This document shows positions 1 to 5,813 of a stretch of DNA of 13,189 nt, piece after piece (within the stretch, counting starts at the first letter, position 1; each line of letters begins with the position of its first letter). A program made the position numbers and the translations under genes. The stretch comes from Phycisphaeraceae bacterium. Its GTDB lineage: Bacteria > Planctomycetota > Phycisphaerae > Phycisphaerales > Phycisphaeraceae. Location of the stretch: assembly GCA_003552605.1 (NCBI GenBank), contig PUNN01000014.1:1-13189 (forward strand), given 5' to 3'. The notes below the pieces were generated by a model that made no database searches, was not told the DNA's origin, and worked only from the letters and a program-made list of their open reading frames with translations.

Positions 1-8
1 TGCAGACA

Positions 9-63
9 CCCCCGGAAGCCGCTGACCATGCCACCCGGTTTCGCGTCTACATGCGTTTGCCCT
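9..63 (+). repeat. Dispersed imperfect repeat, copy A
   Basis: This stretch aligns without gaps to 1573-1627 (copy B). A shared 10-mer (17-26 and 1581-1590) and a shared 17-mer (47-63 and 1611-1627) lie exactly 30 nt apart in both copies. Between them the match is patchy but in register. Copy A sits just upstream of the secreted-protein gene at 161; copy B lies beyond its far end. Equal spacing argues for shared ancestry rather than chance. It could be a REP-like intergenic element. Confidence 0.6.
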
Positions 64-85
64 AGCCCGCGCTGCTCTCGGGCAA
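57..85. other. Inverted repeat upstream of the 161 gene
   Basis: TTGCCC at 57-62 is complementary to GGGCAA at 80-85, and a competing 5-bp stem GCCCG/CGGGC joins 65-69 to 79-83. The first arm overlaps the end of repeat copy A. It precedes the TATAAT box by about 20 nt, so it could be an operator or simply part of the repeat element. Confidence 0.35.
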
Positions 86-105
86 TACAGTGGGCAATCG
101 AGCGT

Positions 106-111
106 TATAAT
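106..111 (+). promoter_or_regulatory. Putative -10 box
   Basis: A perfect TATAAT stands in an otherwise GC-rich region, 49 nt before the ATG at 161. No convincing TTGACA-like -35 lies 16-18 nt upstream. Instead GGGCAAT occurs twice as a direct repeat (80-86 and 92-98, 12 nt apart) across the -35 region. That arrangement could bind an activator or repressor, which is inference. Confidence 0.45.
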
Positions 112-160
112 GCGCCAAAGACTAGACTAATCCCCCGCCTCAATCACGGAGTCCATCCCC

Positions 161-1264
161 ATGAGCCGATCCACCCGCCTTCTCAGTCTGCTCGCCGCGA
201 CCGTCCTCGCCGGTGGGGGACTGCTCGCCCACAGTGCCGCCGGGGACCGGCCCACCGCCGCGGAAATCCGCGAGCAGTACGCCGACCTGCTTCCCGATTA
301 CTCCCAGGGTCTCACCGGCCGGCTCGGCCCGTTCCTCTGGTCGCGGGCGATGGACATTGGCGCTGATGCCCGCTTCAGCGATGAGCAGGGCCGGCCGCAG
401 GTCGACGGGGAGTTCCTCTGGCTGTATCAGTTCATGCGCCTGCCGCGCGAGAAACCTCAGTCGCTGCCGCTTCTGCACGAGCGGCACAACTTCACCAGCA
501 TCGACCCGGACCTGACCTACCGCCTTCAGCCATGGCACGTGCTGCTGCACTGCCCGAGCCCGCACAACTTCAAGCTCATGTTCGGCTACGTGGATGAGGA
601 GTTCCGGTTTGAACACGGTGACAACGCCGATCTTGCCCACCTTGCCGACACGCCGCGCGTGATCGCCTTCGTGCCCATCCGCGGCAACCCGATCGACAAT
701 CCCGCCCACGCCGATGACCAGGGCCGCTATTTCCTGAGTGATGTCTACGCGGCACAGTCGATCAGCATCGTCGAGTTCCACCCCGGCGAGATCATCGAGT
801 ACGACTGGTTCCGCAACAGGGATAACCTCGACGAGCGCATCCTCTTCGACCTCGCACCTCATTTCGCCGGAGACAAGCAGATCAACCCGGGCATCCACCG
901 GCCGATTTTCGAGTTCACGATTGAAGAAGATGGCGGCTGGATGCTCAAGGTCAAGCGCGATGGTCGCGATGGTCTCGATGGTGATGATGACTGGGACCAC
1001 ATCTTCACCCACGAAAGCGAAGGCGCCAGCCCCTACACCGTTGATCTCGATGCGGGCCGCAGCACCTTCAGCATCAGCACGTTCAGCCCCGGCGGTTCCC
1101 CCGAGGAGTCGAGCGAGTTCCTCATGCGCCTCGAGCCGGTCGACCGCGGCACGGGCGAATTGGCCGACTGGCCCGCCCGCGACCGCCGCATCCGCACGTT
1201 CCACCTCGACCACCTTGACAGGGTGCTCGACGGCGCCACCCGCGCACCGCACCGCCCACGTTGA
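161..1264 (+). CDS. Secreted protein of unknown function
   Basis: A 367-residue protein I do not recognise. Residues 1-27 form a clear signal peptide: a basic start (MSRSTR), a Leu/Ala hydrophobic core, and a likely cleavage near HSAA-GD. The mature part is soluble and acidic, with no further membrane segment and no catalytic motif that I can name. It is rich in Asp, His, Phe and Trp and looks mostly beta-like. An Asp/Gly-rich stretch at 267-280 (DGRDGLDGDDDWDH) resembles a calcium-binding loop, but this is suggestion only. The ATG at 161 has GGAG at 148-151, nine nt upstream, and a TATAAT box at 106-111. The gene stands alone, convergent with the histidine-rich gene across a palindrome-rich spacer. 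Strong coding character and a good start make it a real gene; its role is open. Confidence 0.85.
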   Translation: MSRSTRLLSLLAATVLAGGGLLAHSAAGDRPTAAEIREQYADLLPDYSQGLTGRLGPFLWSRAMDIGADARFSDEQGRPQVDGEFLWLYQFMRLPREKPQSLPLLHERHNFTSIDPDLTYRLQPWHVLLHCPSPHNFKLMFGYVDEEFRFEHGDNADLAHLADTPRVIAFVPIRGNPIDNPAHADDQGRYFLSDVYAAQSISIVEFHPGEIIEYDWFRNRDNLDERILFDLAPHFAGDKQINPGIHRPIFEFTIEEDGGWMLKVKRDGRDGLDGDDDWDHIFTHESEGASPYTVDLDAGRSTFSISTFSPGGSPEESSEFLMRLEPVDRGTGELADWPARDRRIRTFHLDHLDRVLDGATRAPHRPR

Positions 1265-1316
1265 CACCACCGCTGCTTGCGCAGCAACCGTTTCGCGCTT
1301 CCCTGGCGTCTCAGGA

Positions 1317-1362
1317 GGTGCCCGGCCGGTGTCACACGCCGCTTTATGACACCGGCGGCACC
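1317..1362. terminator. Long stem-loop, possible bidirectional terminator
   Basis: A 10-bp perfect stem (1325-1334 with 1347-1356, 12-nt loop) is continued by a further 6 bp (1317-1322 with 1357-1362) after a 2-nt bulge at 1323-1324, making 16 bp in total. It starts 53 nt after the stop of the secreted-protein gene. There is no T-tract, so classic intrinsic termination is not assured. It may instead be a REP-like hairpin or an mRNA 3' stabiliser. Confidence 0.45.
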
Positions 1363-1367
1363 CACGA

Positions 1368-1382
1368 GATCGGCAACCGATC
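1368..1382. repeat. Small perfect hairpin
   Basis: GATCGG and CCGATC form a 6-bp stem around a CAA loop, five nt after the long stem-loop at 1317-1362. It is part of the same palindrome cluster. Confidence 0.4.
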
Positions 1383-1464
1383 AAGGGACGCAAGCAGCAT
1401 GGGCTGCGCTACGGCCTCGGTCGCTCTACATCTGTGACTGCTGCGTAAAGGCCTGCCCGAACGA

Positions 1465-1485
1465 GGCAGGGCGAACGCATGTAGC
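1465..1485 (-). repeat. Inverted copy of the 21-nt repeat core
   Basis: The reverse complement of this stretch matches 1610-1630 at 20 of 21 positions, including the GCTACATGCGTT core that also occurs in copies A and B. The two arms could form a long-range stem enclosing the hairpin at 1493-1528. CGAACGAGGC is also shared in direct orientation (1458-1467 and 1630-1639). Confidence 0.6.
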
Positions 1486-1492
1486 TGGGGTG

Positions 1493-1528
1493 GCATGGTC
1501 AGCAGCCGTCTTCGGCTGATGGCCATGC
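1493..1528. terminator. Near-perfect 16-position stem-loop with TCTT loop
   Basis: The inner stem is CAGCCG (1503-1508) with CGGCTG (1513-1518) around a TCTT loop. It extends through one G-A mismatch, two pairs and a G-T wobble to GCATGG (1493-1498) with CCATGC (1523-1528). No T-tract follows on either strand. It could stop read-through between the convergent genes or be the body of a REP-like unit. Confidence 0.4.
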
Positions 1529-1572
1529 GGAGAACCCCCAATCACAGGCCGTCATGGCCATCGGCTGCGCTT

Positions 1573-1640
1573 CCGGGGGCAGCCGCTGACGCAGCCTGCC
1601 GCTTTTGCGGCTACATGCGTTTGCCCTGCCGAACGAGGCC
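1573..1640 (+). repeat. Dispersed imperfect repeat, copy B
   Basis: Copy B aligns with 9-63 and has the same 30-nt spacing between its shared words. It overlaps a 7-bp stem (1562-1568 with 1579-1585) and a GCCGC-TTTT-GCGGC hairpin (1598-1611). Its end also pairs with the inverted copy at 1465-1485. Confidence 0.6.
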
Positions 1641-1726
1641 CCACTCAGCCTTGCCATGGATCGGCCGCGAGACCACGCAGCGGCCGGTCCGCCACCCATT
1701 TCTGGGTCGAGGAGGCGGCTTGCACG

Positions 1727-2638
1727 TCAGGGATAGGGGGCTTGGGATTCTCCATCCCGCTCGGGCGCATCGGGCGCAGGCGTTGGAGCAACGTTTTCCG
1801 GCTGAGAATGTTCCTGCGGCGCCGGTTCATCCAGCGCCTGTGCCGCAAGCAGGCGTTGCAGAGCCCGGCTGATCATCTCGGCATCTTCACCTTCTTCGTA
1901 CTCGTACCGGTTGATCAGGCGTTCAAGCAGTGCTCGATCAACATCCACCTCGTGATCGAGCACGGTTTCCTCGTACCGGTAGACCCGCCGGATGGCCCGC
2001 GCGGCGGTTGGATCGTCCTCATTGAGCATGGCCGCGAGGCCGTAGCCGAGTTTCGGCAAGCCTGCCGCCGGATCAGCCGTTGCCTCCCGGGCAAAAGCCG
2101 ACCGTGCCCGTTCATACTCACCGGCCTCAAGCAGCGCCCATCCATCCGGACGACCGTGCGCTGTGCCCGGCGATTGGACTAACTGCGACTCTCGATCGGC
2201 CTGATCTCCCCGCACGATGATGATGCGCTGTGAGAAAGAACGAGACCCGTAACGCCGGTGTCGATGGTCGGCCCGCGCGGCGTGGTGACGATGCGGGCGA
2301 TGATGCGCGCGAGCGCGATGGCCCCGGCCGAACCGCACGCCGCCATGAACACGCGGACGGTGATGGGCACCGTGCGCATGGCGGTGGTGTTGATGGTGAT
2401 GATGGTGCGCATGCCGGTGCACGCGATGGCGGTGGTGACGATGCAAGCTGCGGGTGTGCCGATGGGCGTGATGATGACCGTGGTGGCCGTGGAACCCATG
2501 ATGGCCATGGTGACCACGATGCCCATGACGGGCATCGGCTGTCGGCACGGCCAGACCAGCAACGCCCAGGACGAAAATCCCTATTAGAATCATGCGAGTC
2601 ATCGAGGCAATGGATGTGAAGCGGCGGGGAGGTTTCAT
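1727..2638 (-). CDS. Secreted histidine-rich protein with TPR-like C-terminal domain
   Basis: A 303-residue protein. A signal peptide covers about residues 1-36 (hydrophobic MILIGIFVLGVAGLAV, cleavage near TADA-RHG). Residues 38-127 hold about 40 histidines in HH, HxH and RH runs with Gly and Arg. Residues 165-265 form a helical domain; GWALLEAGEYERARSAFARE is a TPR-like helix pair. The tail (270-303) is Pro/Glu rich. Such a His tract could bind Zn, Ni, Cu or Co outside the cytoplasm and the TPR part could bind a partner protein; both are inference. The ATG at 2638 was chosen because GAGGAG lies seven nt upstream and the signal peptide follows; the open frame extends further upstream without support. 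That ribosome binding site sits inside a perfect hairpin, so translation may be controlled. The gene is divergent from the phosphatase gene. The frame opposite is only a shadow of the CAC/CAT repeats. Confidence 0.8.
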   Translation of the reverse strand: MKPPRRFTSIASMTRMILIGIFVLGVAGLAVPTADARHGHRGHHGHHGFHGHHGHHHAHRHTRSLHRHHRHRVHRHAHHHHHQHHRHAHGAHHRPRVHGGVRFGRGHRARAHHRPHRHHAARADHRHRRYGSRSFSQRIIIVRGDQADRESQLVQSPGTAHGRPDGWALLEAGEYERARSAFAREATADPAAGLPKLGYGLAAMLNEDDPTAARAIRRVYRYEETVLDHEVDVDRALLERLINRYEYEEGEDAEMISRALQRLLAAQALDEPAPQEHSQPENVAPTPAPDAPERDGESQAPYP

Positions 2639-2674
2639 AACGAGGCTCCTCGTTGCCTGCCCTCGGGGGGCAGG
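2639..2674 (-). promoter_or_regulatory. Tandem leader hairpins covering the ribosome binding site
   Basis: Read on the minus strand, AACGAGG-AG-CCTCGTT (2654-2639) is a perfect 7-bp stem that ends directly at the ATG. It contains GAGGAG (2651-2646), the ribosome binding site of the histidine-rich gene. Immediately upstream is a second 7-bp stem, 2656-2662 with 2668-2674. The first hairpin would hide the ribosome binding site. The words AACGAGGC and GGCAGG also occur in the palindrome cluster at 1458-1471, so the leader may derive from the same repeat family. No known riboswitch class is recognised. Confidence 0.5.
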
Positions 2675-2835
2675 TGCGTGCATTTGGCAGGGCACGTGTG
2701 GCCCATCGTTCGCCTGAGCCCGTCCCGCGATGGCTGCCGGGGCCGGTGGGCCGCAAGGGTCATCCCACATTTAAGTCGCCACACGCCATCGGCCCTTACA
2801 ATGGCATGTGGGAGAGTAATTCCGGGGCCGCGCCA

Positions 2836-2854
2836 AACCGGCTGTAAGCCGGTT
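2836..2854 (+). promoter_or_regulatory. Leader hairpin upstream of the phosphatase gene
   Basis: AACCGGCT and AGCCGGTT form a perfect 8-bp stem around a GTA loop, ending 26 nt before the ATG at 2881. A TACAAT box at 2797-2802 could be a -10 for a transcript containing this hairpin, but no good -35 is seen. The stem could equally be a dyad operator. No regulator is identified. Confidence 0.4.
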
Positions 2855-2880
2855 GACCAACGGAGCGACCTACTGACACG

Positions 2881-3804
2881 ATGTCTTCTGCGGGCCCGAA
2901 ACAATCCGATTTCCCGGCCGCCTCCGGCGAATGTGCGCTGCCCTCTGGAGCGGGCGAGGGCGAGGCCGCGGCTCAGCACCGCCTGGACTGCCTCGAGGTC
3001 TGGGGCGGCTCGGCCGAGATTGAAAGCTCGATCCGCGTCACCGGCATGGATGCGTGGGTGTGGTCTCACCCCGCCGGCGCGGAGACCGGCGGTGACATTT
3101 ACCTCGTTTCCATGTGCGCCTGCGCGGAGGTGTCGCGGTTCCTCGTGGCCGATGTCAGCGGGCACGGCGCGGATGCATCGGATGTGGCCCTGCACCTGCG
3201 GCGGCTCATGCGCCGGCACATCAACAAGCCGGATCAGACCCGTCTCGCCGTGGCGATCAACACCGACTTCGATGGCATGGCGCAGCACGGCAAGTTCGCC
3301 ACCGCCCTGCTCGCCACGTTCTTCCCGCCCACGCGGCACCTCATCCTCTGCAACGCCGGCCACCCGAGGCCGCTGCATTACCGCAGCGCCACCGGTCAAT
3401 GGCAGCCGCTCGATCCGGCCGCCGACGCCGATGGCCGGGTGACAAGGAACCTGCCCCTCGGCATCCGCTCGGAAGCGGCCTACGAGCAGTTTGCCGTTCA
3501 GCTCGAGCCGGAGGACCGGGTGCTGATCTACACCGATGGCCTGACGGAAACCCACGGCCGCGATAAGCATATGCTCGGCGAGCCCGGCCTGCTCAACTTC
3601 GTCAGCGGCCTCGAGCGCACCGACACGACAAACCCCCTCTCGGACCTTCACCGGAAAGTGGTCGACTTCGCCGACTCAGCACCGAGCCCGGACGACCTGA
3701 CCATGCTGATGCTGCGTGCCAATGGCGAAAAGCCGCCGCCGCAGAGCCTGGCGCAGAAGCTCCGCGTGACCGCGAAGATGCTCGGCCTCATGCTTGGACG
3801 ATAA
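2881..3804 (+). CDS. PPM/SpoIIE-family serine/threonine phosphatase
   Basis: A 307-residue protein with a PP2C-like SpoIIE/RsbU catalytic domain at about 48-280. Visible motifs are ETGGDIY (68-74), VADVSGHG (89-96), FATALLATFF (139-148), NAGHPRPLHY (158-167), LPLGI (191-195), IYTDGLTE (216-223) and DDLTMLML (271-278). The Asp residues at 72, 91, 219 and 272 are the expected metal ligands. The family dephosphorylates STAS-type anti-sigma antagonists or other phosphoproteins. Residues 1-40 are low complexity. There is no PAS, GAF, HAMP or receiver domain, so input must come from a partner or from expression level. No STAS or kinase gene is nearby. The start has only a weak upstream GGAG (2862-2865, 15 nt away). 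The gene is followed by a 252-bp gap before neuA, so co-transcription is uncertain. Confidence 0.93.
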   Translation: MSSAGPKQSDFPAASGECALPSGAGEGEAAAQHRLDCLEVWGGSAEIESSIRVTGMDAWVWSHPAGAETGGDIYLVSMCACAEVSRFLVADVSGHGADASDVALHLRRLMRRHINKPDQTRLAVAINTDFDGMAQHGKFATALLATFFPPTRHLILCNAGHPRPLHYRSATGQWQPLDPAADADGRVTRNLPLGIRSEAAYEQFAVQLEPEDRVLIYTDGLTETHGRDKHMLGEPGLLNFVSGLERTDTTNPLSDLHRKVVDFADSAPSPDDLTMLMLRANGEKPPPQSLAQKLRVTAKMLGLMLGR

Positions 3805-4016
3805 GCACCTGAGGGAGGTCCGCCGGGCAAACCGTTCGTCGCGTTGCGCAGCCGGCATTCCTTGCACTTTTCACCTCGCGGCTCTCTGCCGCCCTGCCTC
3901 GTGGTCCGGCGAAACGGGCTCGCGCTGGTCGAGACAGCCGCTTCTTACCGGACCATCGCTCGCCATGGCGGTGAATCTCATCGCCGCCATTCCATCAATC
4001 CGATAACCCCCTCGTG

Positions 4017-4039
4017 TCGCCGCGCGCGTGGCGCGGCGA
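4017..4039 (+). promoter_or_regulatory. GC-rich leader hairpin upstream of neuA
   Basis: TCGCCGCGC and GCGCGGCGA form a perfect 9-bp stem with a GCGTG loop, 17 nt before the neuA ATG at 4057. A GGGAG ribosome binding site (4041-4045) lies just past the stem, so the hairpin leaves it exposed. It may be an attenuator, an operator or the 5' stabiliser of the operon mRNA. The 252-bp gap (3805-4056) otherwise holds a CGCCATGGCG palindrome at 3961-3970 and no convincing promoter or terminator. Confidence 0.4.
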
Positions 4040-4056
4040 AGGGAGCCGATGCCGGC

Positions 4057-4764
4057 ATGAGCGATGTTCTGGCCATCATTCCCGCCCGGGGCGGGTCGAG
4101 GGGTGTACCGGGCAAGAATCTCGCGCCCGTGGCGGGGCGGCCGCTGATCGCGTGGACGGTCGATGCCGCCCGCGGGGCAAAGTGCATCGGCCGGACCGTG
4201 GTGACGACCGATCACGCCGATATCGCCGATGCCGCCCGGGCCGAAGGCGCCGAGGTGCCTTTCATGCGACCGGCCTTTCTCGCCGCGGACGATACCCCCG
4301 GCATCGATCCGCTCGTTCATGCCCTGCTCTGGCTGGCTGAGCATGAAGGTTTCCGGCCGCAATGGGTGGTCTGCCTTCAGCCGACCTCACCGCTGCGCAT
4401 CAGCGCGGATATCGATGCCGCGTTCGAGCTTGTCCGCACGCATGGGGCGCAAGCGGTGATAAGCGTGACCCGCTCACCGGTGCATCCGCGCTGGCTCATG
4501 CGACTGGATGATGATGGTCGCTGCGAACCCTGGCACGGCTCGCCCCCGCCGCAGAGGCAGGCCGCGCAGCCCGCATGGGCACTCAACGGGGCGATCTACC
4601 TGGCGCAGACACAGTGGCTGCTCGACAACCGCACGTGGTACGGCGAGCACACCTTCGCCATGTCCATGCCGGAGGAGCGCTCGCTCGATGTGGATACCCC
4701 GTGGCAACTGCACCTTGCGGACCTGTGCCTGACACACGGCCGCCAGCTCAAGGTCGCATCGTGA
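4057..4764 (+). CDS. neuA: CMP-nonulosonate (sialate/legionaminate) cytidylyltransferase
   Basis: A 235-residue cytoplasmic enzyme of the NeuA/LegF/PseF family. It activates a nine-carbon acid with CTP to give the CMP-sugar used by glycosyltransferases. The nucleotide-binding loop IIPARGGSRGVPGKN is at 7-21. LQPTSPLR is at 107-114, NGAIY at 177-181, and the metal-binding SLDVDTPWQL is at 209-218. Length is normal for single-domain members (about 230). The ATG at 4057 was chosen because the IIPARGG loop follows at the usual distance and GGGAG lies upstream; longer in-frame readings lack family homology. Its stop overlaps the GTG start of neuB by four nt. It is first in the operon. The sequence does not decide the substrate (Neu5Ac, legionaminic acid or pseudaminic acid). 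Confidence 0.93.
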   Translation: MSDVLAIIPARGGSRGVPGKNLAPVAGRPLIAWTVDAARGAKCIGRTVVTTDHADIADAARAEGAEVPFMRPAFLAADDTPGIDPLVHALLWLAEHEGFRPQWVVCLQPTSPLRISADIDAAFELVRTHGAQAVISVTRSPVHPRWLMRLDDDGRCEPWHGSPPPQRQAAQPAWALNGAIYLAQTQWLLDNRTWYGEHTFAMSMPEERSLDVDTPWQLHLADLCLTHGRQLKVAS

Positions 4765-5813
4765 AGATGGATGCCCCGTTCATCAGCGCCCCCATCGGTG
4801 ACGGCCGGCGATGCTTCATCGTCGCCGAGGCCGGCGTCAACCACGACGGCGACCTCGATCGCGCCCGGGCGCTGATCGACGCCGCGGCGGAGGCGGGGGC
4901 CGATGCCATCAAGTTCCAGACGTTTACAGCAGCGGCCACCACCACCGCCGCAGCGCCCAAGGCCGCCTATCAGATGCGCCACGGCACCGCGGATGAGACC
5001 CAACAGGCGATGCTTGAACGCCTCGAGCTCGACGAGCAGGCCCACCGGGACCTCGCCGCCCACGCCAAAGCGCAACACATTGCGTTCCTGTCATCACCCT
5101 TCGATGGCCGAAGTGCGGCGATGCTGGTTGACATGGGCGTTGAGCTGATCAAGATCGGCTCCGGTGAGGTGACCAACCTGCCGCTGCTGCGACGGGTCGG
5201 TGAATTGCACATTCCCGTGGTGCTCTCGACGGGCATGTGCTATCTCGGTGAGATCGAGACTGCCCTCGACGCACTTCGCCATGGTGGATGTGAAGCGATC
5301 ATCCTGCTGCATTGTGTAAGCTGCTACCCGGCCGATCCGGCCGAAGCGAACCTGCGCGCCATGGACACACTCCGGCGTGCGTTTCAATTGCCCACCGGCT
5401 ATTCCGACCACACCCCCGGTACGGCCGTCGCTCTGGCAGCCTGCGCACGCGGGGCGTGTCTCATCGAGAAGCATCTGACGCTCGATCGCTCCCTTCCCGG
5501 CCCGGACCATCGCGCCTCGATCGAACCCGATACATTCGCCGCGATGGTGCGTGATATCCGCCTCGTCGAATCCGCACTCGGCGATGGCATCAAGCGCCCG
5601 ATCCCGGGCGAGCAGAACCTCCGCGCAACAGCACGGCGGGCTCTTGTCACATCCCGGAATCTTGACGCCGGCCATGTCATCGAGGCCGATGACCTCGATT
5701 GCCTTCGCCCCGGCACAGGCATCCAGCCGGCCCTGATGCCGCAAGTCATCGGCCGCCCCGTGCGACACGAGCTTCCCGCCGGCCACACGCTTGATTGGGG
5801 GGACCTGTCATGA
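4761..5813 (+). CDS. neuB: Nonulosonic acid synthase (NeuB/LegI family)
   Basis: A 350-residue enzyme that condenses phosphoenolpyruvate with ManNAc or a 2,4-diacetamido hexose to give a nine-carbon acid. The TIM barrel carries AEAGVNHDG (22-30), KFQTF (51-55), KIGSGE (131-136), STGM (156-159), HCVSCYP (184-190), GYSDHT (213-218) and EKHLTLDRSLPGPDH (236-250). A C-terminal SAF/antifreeze-like domain spans about 290-350 and in this family closes the partner's active site in the dimer. I chose the GTG at 4761, which forms a GTGA overlap with neuA and has AAGG seven nt upstream. The ATG at 4767 is the alternative and removes only two residues. Length matches the family. Its stop overlaps the start of the next gene by four nt. 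Confidence 0.95.
   Translation: MKMDAPFISAPIGDGRRCFIVAEAGVNHDGDLDRARALIDAAAEAGADAIKFQTFTAAATTTAAAPKAAYQMRHGTADETQQAMLERLELDEQAHRDLAAHAKAQHIAFLSSPFDGRSAAMLVDMGVELIKIGSGEVTNLPLLRRVGELHIPVVLSTGMCYLGEIETALDALRHGGCEAIILLHCVSCYPADPAEANLRAMDTLRRAFQLPTGYSDHTPGTAVALAACARGACLIEKHLTLDRSLPGPDHRASIEPDTFAAMVRDIRLVESALGDGIKRPIPGEQNLRATARRALVTSRNLDAGHVIEADDLDCLRPGTGIQPALMPQVIGRPVRHELPAGHTLDWGDLS

Larger units (their letters stand above)
1265..1726. other. Non-coding, palindrome-rich convergent spacer
   Basis: This stretch separates two convergent genes. The short open frames across it have no recognisable domain and no ribosome binding site, so I see no gene. It contains many perfect or near-perfect stems: 1272-1285, 1317-1362, 1368-1382, 1394-1407, 1452-1470, 1493-1528, 1562-1585 and 1598-1611. 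It also holds an inverted pair at 1465-1485/1610-1630 and repeat copy B. No stem is followed by a T-run. Some may end transcription from either side, but the density looks more like a REP/BIME-type element cluster. Confidence 0.65.

Noticed and set aside
140..1393. Long minus-strand open frame (417 residues) opposite the secreted-protein gene
   Set aside because: It is the antisense shadow of a GC-rich gene. It has no domain, and the plus-strand frame has a signal peptide, ribosome binding site and promoter.
1277..1519. Short plus-strand frame with CxxCC-like cysteines
   Set aside because: It crosses several palindromes, lacks a ribosome binding site, and its cysteines come from the repeat sequence.
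1495..1872. Plus-strand frame through the palindrome cluster into the histidine-rich gene
   Set aside because: Translation of repeat DNA plus antisense of a better gene; no recognisable domain.
2230..2619. Plus-strand Asp/Gly-rich frame opposite the His tract
   Set aside because: It is the complement of the CAC/CAT histidine codons. The minus frame has a signal peptide and a strong ribosome binding site.
5094..5786. Minus-strand 230-residue frame inside neuB
   Set aside because: Shadow frame; neuB motifs are complete on the plus strand.
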